Origin: Entamoeba invadens IP1
Taxonomy: Eukaryota; Evosea; Mastigamoebida; Endamoebidae
Length of the DNA: 35,020 nucleotides
Direction of reading: 5' to 3'
Assembly (NCBI RefSeq): GCF_000330505.1
Contig: NW_004440449.1
Coordinates: forward strand, 104,225 to 139,244
Below, piece after piece: positions 21,401 through 30,891 of the stretch. The notes under the pieces were generated by a model, which saw only the letters and a program-made list of their open reading frames with translations, was not told where the DNA came from and made no database searches. The translations under genes were made by a program, and so were the position numbers. Position 1 is the first letter of the stretch. Each line of letters opens with the position of its first letter.

Positions 21401-22000
21401 AGTTAACATTGTTCCAACACAAACTTTGCAATTGTCGCATAACCCTTTTGTGGTACTTTTTTTATTGGAATCTTTTGAATCTTTTTGTAATTGGTTTGGT
21501 ACAAAAATGAAAGCATTGTTGTGTTTAGAGTAATTCTATGTATTGCCGTTTTCATCAAATTTCAAAGTATAAAAAGAATTTTTGTTGATTGTGATATTGA
21601 GTTCAGAATTAAATTCACATTTAATGATAAACCCATCACTGATATAAGGTAACTCAACTTGGTTATTAAATAAGCTCCATTGATATTGTGGTGAACATTT
21701 TTCTCCAAAATTACAACATTCAAGTTTGTCTTGGTATTTACACCACTCTACTTCTATTGAAGTTGTGGAAATGACAACTACAACATACAAAAGTATCATC
21801 ACAAAAACCATAGAATTATAATTTTTAGTTTATGGCGTTTTCGGTGTAAAATTGAAAAAAATGGGTTTGATTTGTATTTACCCTTTTAAAGTGATATTTT
21901 TATTTAAAATATGCTTTATCAGTACTAGTTGTGTTATAATTATAATTATTATTTTTTAAAAAAATATTACTTTGATTATTTTTATTTTGAAACATTCTAT

Positions 22001-25000
22001 TTAAGACGTATGACTGGATGGCAAAAAATCACTGGATAGCGGAAATAGAACACATTTATTTCTAAATATAAAATTATTTTTTTGTCTTTTTAAAAACACC
22101 AAAAAACTTGTTTTGCTCATATATAAAAAATATTTAGCAAAAAAATAAAGTACACATGAAGGAAATGTTGAATTACCCAAATTTGGTTTATTTTGAAAAA
22201 TGTTGTATAATTATTATAGATTATTTAAATTAACCATGTTTTTTGTTGTAAAATTTAAACGATATAAACTTGTTACAAAACAATTTTTTAAATAATTATT
22301 TAATTTAAATAAAGTTATATTCGTTATTTAAGGTACAAATTTAAACAAGTATAAGTTACAATGTAGAAACAATAACGTGGTTTTTTATTTTTATGTGAGT
22401 TTATAATTTTTTGTTTTAATTATTTTTTATTCAATAGTTTACACTTATATGTTATTTAAACAATTATAATTAAAACATACCATTGATTTTCCTGTTCAAA
22501 ATCAAATTTTATGTTTATTACACCTTTTTATTTTTATTTAAACTGTATTGGTTTGTTATTATTTGATTTTGTGTGTTATTAAAAATTTTATAAAAAATTG
22601 ATTAATTTTGATTGTTTGTATCATGAAACGAATATTTTGTTCATAAGGATTATTATTGAAGTTTTTAACCCTTTGACAGCGAGCAAATTTATTTTAAATA
22701 TCTTATGTTAAATTGTTTTAGAGCACTAAGTTGGAAATATAATTGTTGTAAACAAATATATACTCTTAAACTTGGTTTAATGTTTAATGGGTTTTGTTTA
22801 AGATATTGTGTTTAAATCCATAAGTTGCCTTATATTATATTTGGACTTTTCGAAATGAAAGTTTAGTTATTGACAGTTAAACTCCTTTAAATCAACTAAA
22901 TTCAAATTGTTAATATTTAATATTTGATAAGTGGCTCCACTTAATTTTTTTAATGTCGTTGTGTTTAAAAAATACACTTGATTAATATTGTTAGTTATAT
23001 TATAAAAACATTAAAAAGTTGGTTAAATAACAAATTTACATAATTTTGATTATATGTAATTATATATAAAAAGTTTCGGAAGGAAAATGAGACCACATTA
23101 TTAAGTTACACAATAAAAACAATCAGAATAAATTGTTTTTTCTGTTTCAAAAAATGTCACACAAATAACTTAAATTTTACCATTATTAACCCCTAAAAAA
23201 TAGCGGTTTTAATTTTTTATAAAACAAAGTTATCAACATGATTTAATGTTTAAATCAATTTATAATAGATATACAATACCGTGTATATAAATGTAATTTT
23301 CAGTTAAATAATGACTGTTAATGACATTGTTATTCTCTATTATTTATTGTAACTATTGTGTAAATTATTTGACATATTGTGGAAACAAAGAAAAATTAAA
23401 AATAAACAATTGTTATCAATTTTATTGTGTAACTATTTGGAGGTTTTCAATTATCATACAACATATTTTGTTTAGAATTACATTTAAGTGAGACATCAAA
23501 TACAATTATTTTTTTCTTAACTATTGTTTTATTGTTTTTCAAAATACAAAACAACAGTAAATATATGTATTTCTATAATACCACAAATATCACAATCAAA
23601 AAAATGGAGGCACCTATTTAATATTATTATTATGAATTTAATTACAACAGTTAATTTATTGGGTTTTACTGTTATTTGTTTCACTTTCATTTGAAAAACA
23701 GCCTAAAATAAAAAAATGGTTATTGTTAAATATGTAAACATGAAACGTTAAACCACAAATTCAAAATATAACATCAATATCAAGAGAATAACACAATTTA
23801 AAATATTTTTAAGTTCGGACTTGTGGCTCACATGTACATACACATAATATATTAAAATCAATAGTCTAAGGGAAATTAATACATTTAATTAATAGACAAC
23901 TTCTTTACAAGTTGAAATCGAATAAACAATTACATTTGTATTGACATTATTGTATATATTTTCTTTATAATTAAAAATACAGTCTGTTAAATGTTAATTA
24001 ATGTTTAATAAGCATATATAAACTGTATATTTTAAAATAATTAAATAAAAGATAAACTTTTAATTTTGGTTGTGCTCAAATAAAAAATAATACATTTCAT
24101 ATGAATTTTAACTTTATATTAAATAATAAAAAAGAGATAACACTGCAAAATAATGGTAGTCAAGTAGGTTTAAAACGCTTTCTTTTTATTGACCGCTTTT
24201 TGATTTTATAAATAAAATGATATTAAATAATAAAATGATTGGTACTGTTTACCACTTAAGCTTATATATACAATATAAAAACTTTTTCAATACAAAATGA
24301 TTATTTGCATTATATTTTTTATTATATTATTTTAGTTATAACTTTAAAAACAATATGTTGTAAAAAGCAGATTATCAACTTTTTGTGTATGTTAAATATG
24401 TAATATACTTTATTGTTATTTATAATAATTAGTTATACACGATAATCTCTATGTTTAATACAATACTTTAATAAGTATTTTTATTTAATTGGTATATGTA
24501 AAAACATGATAACAACTAATAAATTGTTTTTTAAATAAGTGTTATATTATTTGATCATGAATCACCAATTAAAAAATTCTTAGTTTATTTATACACACTT
24601 CAAGTATAAATGTATCATAATTTTATTCTTTAAATTAGATGATAGTGTTGTTATATCTGGTTGTTTATCTTCATTTTATGTTGTTTTGACTTTTTAAACC
24701 AGCAACAATTTAAATGATTCAAATATATAATTATATAAATTAACCATGTATTGTTAATATAATTTTTATTGTGTATTTTTAGTAATAAATTGAGATTGTT
24801 AAAAGAATTTAATTGATATTTCATTAATCACTTGGATGTTACTTATGTTTATTGTTTAATATATTTCTAAATATGAGTATAATTACAGTATTATTAATGT
24901 TATTAATAAATGTGTATTGTCGTTAACATTTGTATTGATGTTGAATATACTTGTACACATCAAAATGCCAAGGAAAACACTGAAATAACAGATGTTTGTG

Positions 25001-25483
25001 AATATTGATCTCATATACTACTTGATATACAACAAAGAACAAACAACTAATTTAGTTGTGTTTTTGTTTGAAAGTTTTTTAATTGGGTTTTTGATACAAA
25101 CAAAATGTTGTGGAAATCATGATCATGATCATGATATTTGATATGTTTGATATTTTATTATAATTTTTGTAATTATGTCTTGATCTAATATTATTACCTT
25201 TTTAAATATGTACATTGTTTTTTATACTACGATGTACTTTGAAAATTTTTGATTTATAATTACAATTGTTTTAGTGTTTGTGAGACATCTGAATATTTTT
25301 TTTATTTTACAAACATTGAAAAAAAATAATTCGGCAAAATAAAATTTTGTTTACATATAAAAACAAATAATCTATTTATATAATTTTTATTTTTGCCATC
25401 CATGGAAACTGGTTTGTCCAGTGGATAGAAAAAATAGATACATGTTTCCAGTGGATGGGTCTCATCCAGTCATATGTCTTTAA
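22001..25483. mobile_element. Interval bounded by inverted repeats with CACTGGAT boxes, possible decayed DNA transposon
   Basis: The left end reads AAGACGTATGACTGGATG followed by CACTGGATA. The reverse complement of the right end reads AAGACATATGACTGGATG followed by CCACTGGA. The match extends over roughly 38 bases with mismatches. Further ACTGGAT/CCAGTGGAT copies lie just inside the right end, resembling transposase-binding sites. TTAA occurs at both outer edges (22001-22004 and 25480-25483), but one base off the alignment of the repeats, so a piggyBac-type TTAA duplication is possible and not proved. About 3.4 kb between the ends holds no open gene. The pairing of these two ends as one element is inference. 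Confidence 0.5.
25116..25135. repeat. ATCATG short tandem repeat
   Basis: Three copies of ATCATG plus AT. The whole 20-base tract is self-complementary. No function is apparent. Confidence 0.7.
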
Positions 25484-26219
25484 TTCAAGTTTTAAACATG
25501 ATTATTGTAAATAGAGAATCATGTTAAAATAATACTGTATGACTTATTATTACCATGAAAAATAAATTTAAACCGAATGGTATTTAAATTTAAAAAATGA
25601 TAAATAACAATAATTGTTTTTATAAATTTTTTATTATTATCTTATGATATTATTTAAATCTTTGGTTTTCGATTTTTTTCTTTTAATTGAGAAATAAGTT
25701 ATTAATTAATAGTAGTTCGATACATTGTTAATTACTTCTTTATCATAAAAATTCGAATTTAAACTTAATGTGTTGACTTTTTACTGCCATTCTTATTTTA
25801 GAAATACGAATATAATATATTAATAATTTCATAGATCATACTTTGTTCTTAATTTTAAAAATGTACAAAAATCACAAATGAAAACAAGATTTTAATTATA
25901 ATTAAAGATTGTTAATTAATACAATTAGTTTTAAACTTATCTGTTTTTGAACTTTATTTGGTGCTTTTTTTTCTTAAAGAATTCAAATATTTTGACAAGC
26001 CATTAACAATTTATTCCCAATTTACTTGATAGCTTCTTTTTAGGTAAAACAAAATCTTTATGTCCATCAGATATTGTTAAAAGATTGAATCTGAATATAA
26101 TACAATAAAAGGTGTCTTTTTGTTGTTTGTCGCACCAATAGTTGATCATTTAAATGTACAACGATTAAATATTCTGTTTTCAAACCTGTAACCATTGTTG
26201 AATTAATAACCATTTATGA

Positions 26220-26470
26220 TAAAAATTATTACAATATCAAAACCACATCCAGGCGTATAAATTTTTTGCCTCGTTTTTGTTTTAAAAAACAGGGAGCTGG
26301 TGTTAACTTTTTCCCATTTAAACGAATTTTTAAAAAAAGACTTAAAAACGAAAAAAAAACATTCAATAAAATAACTCTGAAGCATTTTTGGGCTTCGGCA
26401 TTAACCGTGTAAATTTTGGTTAACGCCTGGTTGTGACCAAAACGAACTTTTGACATAATTTTCTTGTTCA
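26220..26470 (-). other. Coding-like patch, possibly a decayed gene
   Basis: This patch is clearly less A+T-rich than its surroundings. The longest frame starts at a TTG (26471), with the first ATG at 26456, and reads MSKVRFGHNQALTKIYTVNA... before turning Lys-rich without a recognisable domain. A second frame overlaps it (26385-26203) and ends in a hydrophobic segment. Neither resembles a known family and neither has convincing start context. Most likely the patch is old coding sequence or part of a mobile element. Confidence 0.2.
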
Positions 26471-26609
26471 AGATAAATGGAGGGCTTTAATCAAAGAAAA
26501 AAGTTGACTTTCTTGTTTTGAATCACAAAATAACAATTATTAATAAATATATAATTAAAGAAATTAATGAAATTAATTAAAAAAATAATACTAAATTTAA
26601 ATAAATATA

Positions 26610-26886
26610 CAGTAAAAAGTGTCTTTTTGTGGGTTTTTATATTTGTGGGTCAATGGACCAATCAAATGCAAAACCCACAAATAATTATTTTGCTCTCGAA
26701 CTTTGAATTTAGGTCCATTTAGATAAATAATATAGTTTTTTATAATTAAAAAAAACTACTATATTTTCTATAACACTGTTTTTAATGAAAAATTGGTGAA
26801 AAGAATTTACTTCACAATTCCATGATAAACCCACAAATAAATAATTTTTCTCTGTTTAAAAACCCACAAATAAACACTTTTTACTG
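26610..26886. mobile_element. 277-bp MITE with Tc1/mariner-type ends
   Basis: The left end reads CAGTAAAAAGTGTCTTTTTG followed by TGGGTTTTTA. The reverse complement of the right end reads CAGTAAAAAGTGTTTATTTG followed by TGGGTTTTTA, near-identical over about 30 bases. TA flanks both ends (26608-26609 and 26887-26888), and ends starting CAGT with TA target sites are the classic Tc1/mariner signature. TTTGTGGGT boxes recur inside both ends, and a GGTC...GGACC palindrome lies near the left. The element has no coding capacity. A related string, CAATAAAAGGTGTCTTTTTG preceded by TA, sits at 26101, so a second or nested end may be present. Confidence 0.8.
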
Positions 26887-27168
26887 TATATAACATATTA
26901 TATATCATATATAATGTTATAAAAATTTTACAATCAAATTAAAAGTGAAACAAAAAAAACACAAATAATGATTTAAATAAAAACAAAAAATCCAATTTAA
27001 TTGTTTTTTAATAGTTTCCCATAATTATTTGGTTTGTTGGTCAAAAATAAACGAACAGTTATGTTTGACTAAAAAAATAATAAAACTAATCTATTATTTT
27101 TTATAAAAAGTCATTTAAAAAAAAATGAAACTCCATTTAAAATAATATAAACTCAAATACAAGTTAAA

Positions 27169-28812
27169 ATGGTTGTTTTAGAATCAGTTTATCTTATGAA
27201 CGTTGTTTTATACCTACCACCTTCCAACCTTGAAAACTTCATTTTTGTTTCTCGTTCGTGTTTGCTATGTTGCAATTCATTGAAAACAAATTTTTGGTCG
27301 ACAAAAGATAAATTAAACGATTATCAACAAATTGAAATTATTTCGAAATTTCTGGCGAACATTGAAACTCTTTCTATTCCTATTGATAAATATTTTCAAC
27401 TTCAACAGTCTCAAAATTGTTTATCATCGAAATTCAATCGACTTTCAATTGTAAAATTTACAGACAACATATTGAGCAAACGCACAAACACATCGAAAAT
27501 TGATCAATTATTTCAACAAGATGTCAACACCAGTACCAATAAAAATTACTTACTCAAAAATCCACTATATGTTTCTTCTGTTTTTGATATTCCAAAAAAC
27601 GTTACTAGAGTCGAAAAAATTATTTTAAAGCAAATTTTTATTTCCACAAATAAAGTTATTAATTGGAAAAACTTCCCATGTCTAAAAACAATTGAAATTG
27701 TTTACTTATTCATAAAAAATGAATTCGTGTCATTTTTCAACAACCTTAAAAACTTTAAAATTCCACAAAAAGTCAATATAATTGTAAAAATCGAATTTAG
27801 TTGGGATTTGATGAGTCAGTCAAATCGTCAAGAACTTTTCAAACTTTATGATACATTTTCAAATTCAAATTTGAGTTTTTTAGTTGATGGTCAAATTGGG
27901 TCTTTTATATACAATTCTTCATTTAAAAACGATTTCTATGAATTGAAAATTAATGAACAACAAAAGAAGTATCAACAGTTGTATTTACCTTCGGTGTTGT
28001 ATTGTCAAGAAAGTCGAGATTATACAATTTTTAGTAATTTAAAATGTGCCAACGTATTTTGTCCATCAGTTGTTCTTCCAAAATCTGTTGAAAAAATTTC
28101 ATTTAAAAATCGAAGTGCATCTGTGAAAAATTTGGATAGCCTAAAAAACAACAAAATAATTCAAAAAACAGAAGGCGTTATCATACCCAAAAGTGTTATC
28201 GACAAAATCAAGTTTAAAAAAGTATCAATCAATTTGCTTGCATTATTTGGATTTATTGGTTTCCCTATTTTAGTGTTCCTAAAATTTGTATATTCATTGT
28301 TAAAACAAAAAGATTGTCTTTTAAATGCGTTTGCATCTTCTCAATATGAAACAATCATTCTGACAAACATTGCAATGTTATTAATTGCTTTTATGTTTGC
28401 AAGAGAAGAACCAAAACATTGGAAAAAGTTTTTAATTGCATTTTTATTTATTGGGTATTGTGTTGTTTTTACTTATGGTGGATTACAAGTTACTAATTAT
28501 ATTGTCATCTTATGTTTTACAATTTCATTGTGTTATGTTTTAATGGAATGGTGCTCTTTTATTCAATCGGATGTGTACCTGTTTTCAGAGAAAGTGTATT
28601 ATTATACAAGATCAAAAACATTGAGTCGATTGTTTTCTGTTTTTGAATTGTTCTTTGGAACAAAATATGAAGGAAAAATTTCTTTGATGTTTTTTGTGTG
28701 TTCGTGGGCTTTATTTTCGTTTATAGCTATTTATAACACTGGTTGGTATTTCATCATATATTTAATATTCCCTTGTTTTGCATTATTTTTACTTTGTGTT
28801 TTTGGATCTTAA
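27169..28812 (+). CDS. F-box-like N-terminus fused to a six-span membrane domain, hypothetical
   Basis: This is a 547-residue protein from the ATG at 27169. The first 43 or so residues (LESVYLMNVVLYLPPSNLEN..., then FVSRSCLLCCNSLKTNFW) match the style of the F-box-like N-terminus common in Entamoeba LRR proteins, including the neighbour at 30892-32037. Residues about 45-350 are polar and carry weak leucine-rich-like lines (VVLPKSVEKISF). From about 353 onward come roughly six membrane spans: 353-375, 391-412, 422-440, 443-462, 504-522 and 527-547, with the last ending at the C-terminus. No signal peptide is seen, so the N-terminal domain should lie in the cytosol. I do not recognise the membrane domain. 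The gene converges on the LRR gene at 28899, with only 86 bases between stop codons. The frame is intact and intron-free. Confidence 0.8.
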   Translation: MVVLESVYLMNVVLYLPPSNLENFIFVSRSCLLCCNSLKTNFWSTKDKLNDYQQIEIISKFLANIETLSIPIDKYFQLQQSQNCLSSKFNRLSIVKFTDNILSKRTNTSKIDQLFQQDVNTSTNKNYLLKNPLYVSSVFDIPKNVTRVEKIILKQIFISTNKVINWKNFPCLKTIEIVYLFIKNEFVSFFNNLKNFKIPQKVNIIVKIEFSWDLMSQSNRQELFKLYDTFSNSNLSFLVDGQIGSFIYNSSFKNDFYELKINEQQKKYQQLYLPSVLYCQESRDYTIFSNLKCANVFCPSVVLPKSVEKISFKNRSASVKNLDSLKNNKIIQKTEGVIIPKSVIDKIKFKKVSINLLALFGFIGFPILVFLKFVYSLLKQKDCLLNAFASSQYETIILTNIAMLLIAFMFAREEPKHWKKFLIAFLFIGYCVVFTYGGLQVTNYIVILCFTISLCYVLMEWCSFIQSDVYLFSEKVYYYTRSKTLSRLFSVFELFFGTKYEGKISLMFFVCSWALFSFIAIYNTGWYFIIYLIFPCFALFLLCVFGS

Positions 28813-28898
28813 TTAAAGTATTGGTTTATATTTCTAATCTTTCCAAGACAAATAAACAATAAATTTATCAACTAAAATTGTTTTATACCCATCAAAAA
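28813..28898. other. 86-base convergent 3' intergenic spacer
   Basis: Two genes end facing each other here. The spacer is A+T-rich with TTAATTAAAG just after the first stop and AATAAACAATAAATTT further on, either of which could serve Entamoeba 3'-end formation. With so little room the two transcripts may overlap at their 3' ends. Confidence 0.5.
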
Positions 28899-30791
28899 TC
28901 AATTGTCATTATCAAATGGAAACATATCATTGTTTTGTTGAGTGATAGATATTAATAGAATAAATATACCAGAACATATCACAATCAAAAATAATATATT
29001 TAAAGTTTTGCACTTTCCCCAAACTAACAACAACCAAAATTTTAATGTTGTTATAAAGCTGTGGTTGTCAATAATAAAAACTTGTTTTATAGGCGAGTGG
29101 TAAAAACAAAAATCTCCAATTTTTTGTGTGCTATTTGGTATACGAATGACATCAACTTCTTTATAACCACGAAAACATTGTTCAGAAAGTTTAACAACAC
29201 CTTTTGGAATTTCTCCAATCCTTTTACCATTTACAACTTTAATTTTTAAATATCGTATAATGTCACTTTTAAAAAATATGACGTTGTTACAATAAATTGA
29301 ATTTGTTTTAAACATTTGAGCGATTTCATACGTGACTGGAAAATCAACAGTAGTAACAATTTTATTTTCAATAAATATTTCTGTTAATTTGTCACATTTT
29401 TCAAAAGCTGTAGGGGATACATCCGTCACTTGTTTTGTAAATTTTATTTGGACCAATTTTGAGCAATTTTTAAACGCGAAATTTGCTATATAAGTCACTG
29501 AACTTGGAATTTCTATTTCTTTAAGATTTTCACAGTTCTCAAAACAGCTTTTTCCGATTTGTTCGACACATTTTCCAATAGAAATTTTTGTAAGTGTAAG
29601 AAAATTTGAAAATGATTTTTCTTTAATAGAAGTCACATTGTTTGGAATATTAATATTTTTCAAATTGAAACAAATATCCCCAAAAGTGGAATTGAATTTT
29701 AAACCAATTTCACGTGTTTTTACAATTTCAACATGTGATAACAAAGGGCACATTTCAAATACATTACAATACTCGACTATTATATCTGGAATAACAACAG
29801 TTTTTAAATCACGACAACACAAAAATGCTGGTTCACCAATTTGAGTGACACTGGTTGGTATTGATATACTCGTCAACCCACAATTTTCAAATGCACACGA
29901 CCCAATCATTTTGAGACTATCGGGAAGGTTTAATGTTTTTATCGAATAACAATTGAAAAATGCCATTTTTTCTATTGATGTCAAAGTTGAAGGCAAAACA
30001 ACCTCTTTAAGATTGTAACAATTCAAAAAACATTTTTCTGAGATGCTCAAGACATTTTGTGGGACTACAAAATTTGAAAACAAATGTAAAACTGTCGATT
30101 TTTTGAGTTTAATGTTAAAATTTTTGAAATAGGCAAGCATTTCCATCGGCACACATACGTTTTTACATATGACATTGATTTCATTTAAACGTCTCATCGT
30201 TTTGATGTTTACAAACCCATCAAATGTTTTCTTCCCACACAAGTCGATACTTTTCAGATTTTTACAGTCATCCAAAACATTTTTTCCAATTTGAGTAAGT
30301 GTTGTTGGTATCGTTATGTGAAGTAATTTTGGACCAAAAATGTTATCTCCAATTTGACGGACATTTCCCAAATCAATGGACTTAAATTTACTTTCATGGA
30401 AAAATTCATCTTGAATTGAAATAACGTTATGTGGGATTTTAATTTTTTGTATTTTGTTTTTGCCTTTGACATGACCACTTAGTTCTACTAAATAATTACA
30501 TTTCTTAATATCATTAAAATAATCGATATCTTCTTTCGAAAATTCAAAAAGAACTTTGTCATATTTGTACCCAAATGTATCAAGAATTTTTATTTCTTGA
30601 AAAGTTGGTGTAAATCTCACTTTCATGTTGTCATTGGAAAGTTCAAGCTTTGTGAGTGATGTGCAATTTTCAAAACAACCACTCTCTATTTTGACGTCTT
30701 TTTTGAATGTAATTTCTTCCAAAAATTTACAACTGCTGAAACAATTTTTCTTTAATAGAGTTACTTGGTCTGTGTTATATAGTTTTCGCAT
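28899..30791 (-). CDS. BspA-like leucine-rich-repeat protein with C-terminal membrane span, probably 5'-truncated
   Basis: From the first in-frame ATG at 30791 the protein has 630 residues. Most of it is LRR_5/BspA-type repeats of about 23 residues with the pattern L..I.IP..V..I...F..C..L, for example SSVTYIANFAFKNCSKLVQI. Near the C-terminus a hydrophobic stretch (about 578-591) precedes a clear membrane span (ILFLIVICSGIFILLISIT, about 599-617) and a short acidic tail, so the protein is probably tail-anchored. The open frame runs on upstream of this ATG to a stop at 30869-30867. The extra residues include YPRLFDGKENMRKLYN, which align with KRLFPYMETQHLYTKY of the neighbouring paralogue. The usual F-box-like start before that point is absent because the 3' end of the next gene lies there. 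The gene therefore seems to have lost its 5' end or to use an unseen exon. LRR proteins of this kind are linked to the Entamoeba surface; the partner is unknown. Confidence 0.85.
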   Translation of the reverse strand: MRKLYNTDQVTLLKKNCFSSCKFLEEITFKKDVKIESGCFENCTSLTKLELSNDNMKVRFTPTFQEIKILDTFGYKYDKVLFEFSKEDIDYFNDIKKCNYLVELSGHVKGKNKIQKIKIPHNVISIQDEFFHESKFKSIDLGNVRQIGDNIFGPKLLHITIPTTLTQIGKNVLDDCKNLKSIDLCGKKTFDGFVNIKTMRRLNEINVICKNVCVPMEMLAYFKNFNIKLKKSTVLHLFSNFVVPQNVLSISEKCFLNCYNLKEVVLPSTLTSIEKMAFFNCYSIKTLNLPDSLKMIGSCAFENCGLTSISIPTSVTQIGEPAFLCCRDLKTVVIPDIIVEYCNVFEMCPLLSHVEIVKTREIGLKFNSTFGDICFNLKNINIPNNVTSIKEKSFSNFLTLTKISIGKCVEQIGKSCFENCENLKEIEIPSSVTYIANFAFKNCSKLVQIKFTKQVTDVSPTAFEKCDKLTEIFIENKIVTTVDFPVTYEIAQMFKTNSIYCNNVIFFKSDIIRYLKIKVVNGKRIGEIPKGVVKLSEQCFRGYKEVDVIRIPNSTQKIGDFCFYHSPIKQVFIIDNHSFITTLKFWLLLVWGKCKTLNILFLIVICSGIFILLISITQQNNDMFPFDNDN

Positions 30792-30891
30792 ATTTTCTTT
30801 ACCATCAAACAAACGCGGATATATATTTTGAATGTTATTTGAAAGAACAAAAATCTGTGTGTTATTTTACTGTTTTTAAATATAAGTGTTT

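Larger units (their letters stand above)
14675..21811 (-). pseudogene. Giant TMK-type kinase gene, interrupted by stops, frameshifts and a gap
   Basis: Read from the ATG at 21811, the parts join into one receptor: signal peptide (MVFVMILLYVVVVISTTS), a short lead, thousands of bases of CXXC repeats (about 21445 to 16035), a membrane span (about 16010-15925), an MSP/ASH-like domain (about 15790-15495) and a TKL kinase. GEGSFG, VAIKK, HRDIKPDN, DFG and APE are all present. Lesions in transcript order: in-frame TAG 21538-21536; one extra base in a T7 run 19965-19959; N gap 19311-19212; in-frame TAG 19164-19162; a -1/+2 shift at the ACAC of 18377-18374; a shift near the GGG of 17517-17515; in-frame TAG 15335-15333 inside the kinase N-lobe; one extra base in an A6 run at 15272-15267. 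After each lesion the same protein family continues at once. This is either a recent pseudogene or a real gene in poorly assembled sequence; two shifts in homopolymers favour some assembly error. At roughly 7.1 kb it would exceed its neighbour, mostly through extra Cys-rich repeats. Upstream, TAAAAATTAT lies 15-20 bases before the ATG and resembles an initiator. Confidence 0.85.
21812..27168. other. Long gene-poor region
   Basis: No credible long gene is present in about 5.3 kb. Separate entries cover an inverted-repeat-bounded interval (22001-25483), a 20-base ATCATG repeat (25116-25135), a coding-like patch (about 26220-26470), and a MITE (26610-26886) with a related terminal-repeat-like string at about 26101. 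The remainder, including most of the interior of the bounded interval, is featureless A+T-rich DNA. Confidence 0.5.

Noticed and set aside
17515..21538. Introns as an explanation for the breaks in the second kinase locus
   Set aside because: Coding sequence resumes within a base or two of each break, leaving no room for an intron, and no GT...AG pair of suitable length was seen at the breaks.
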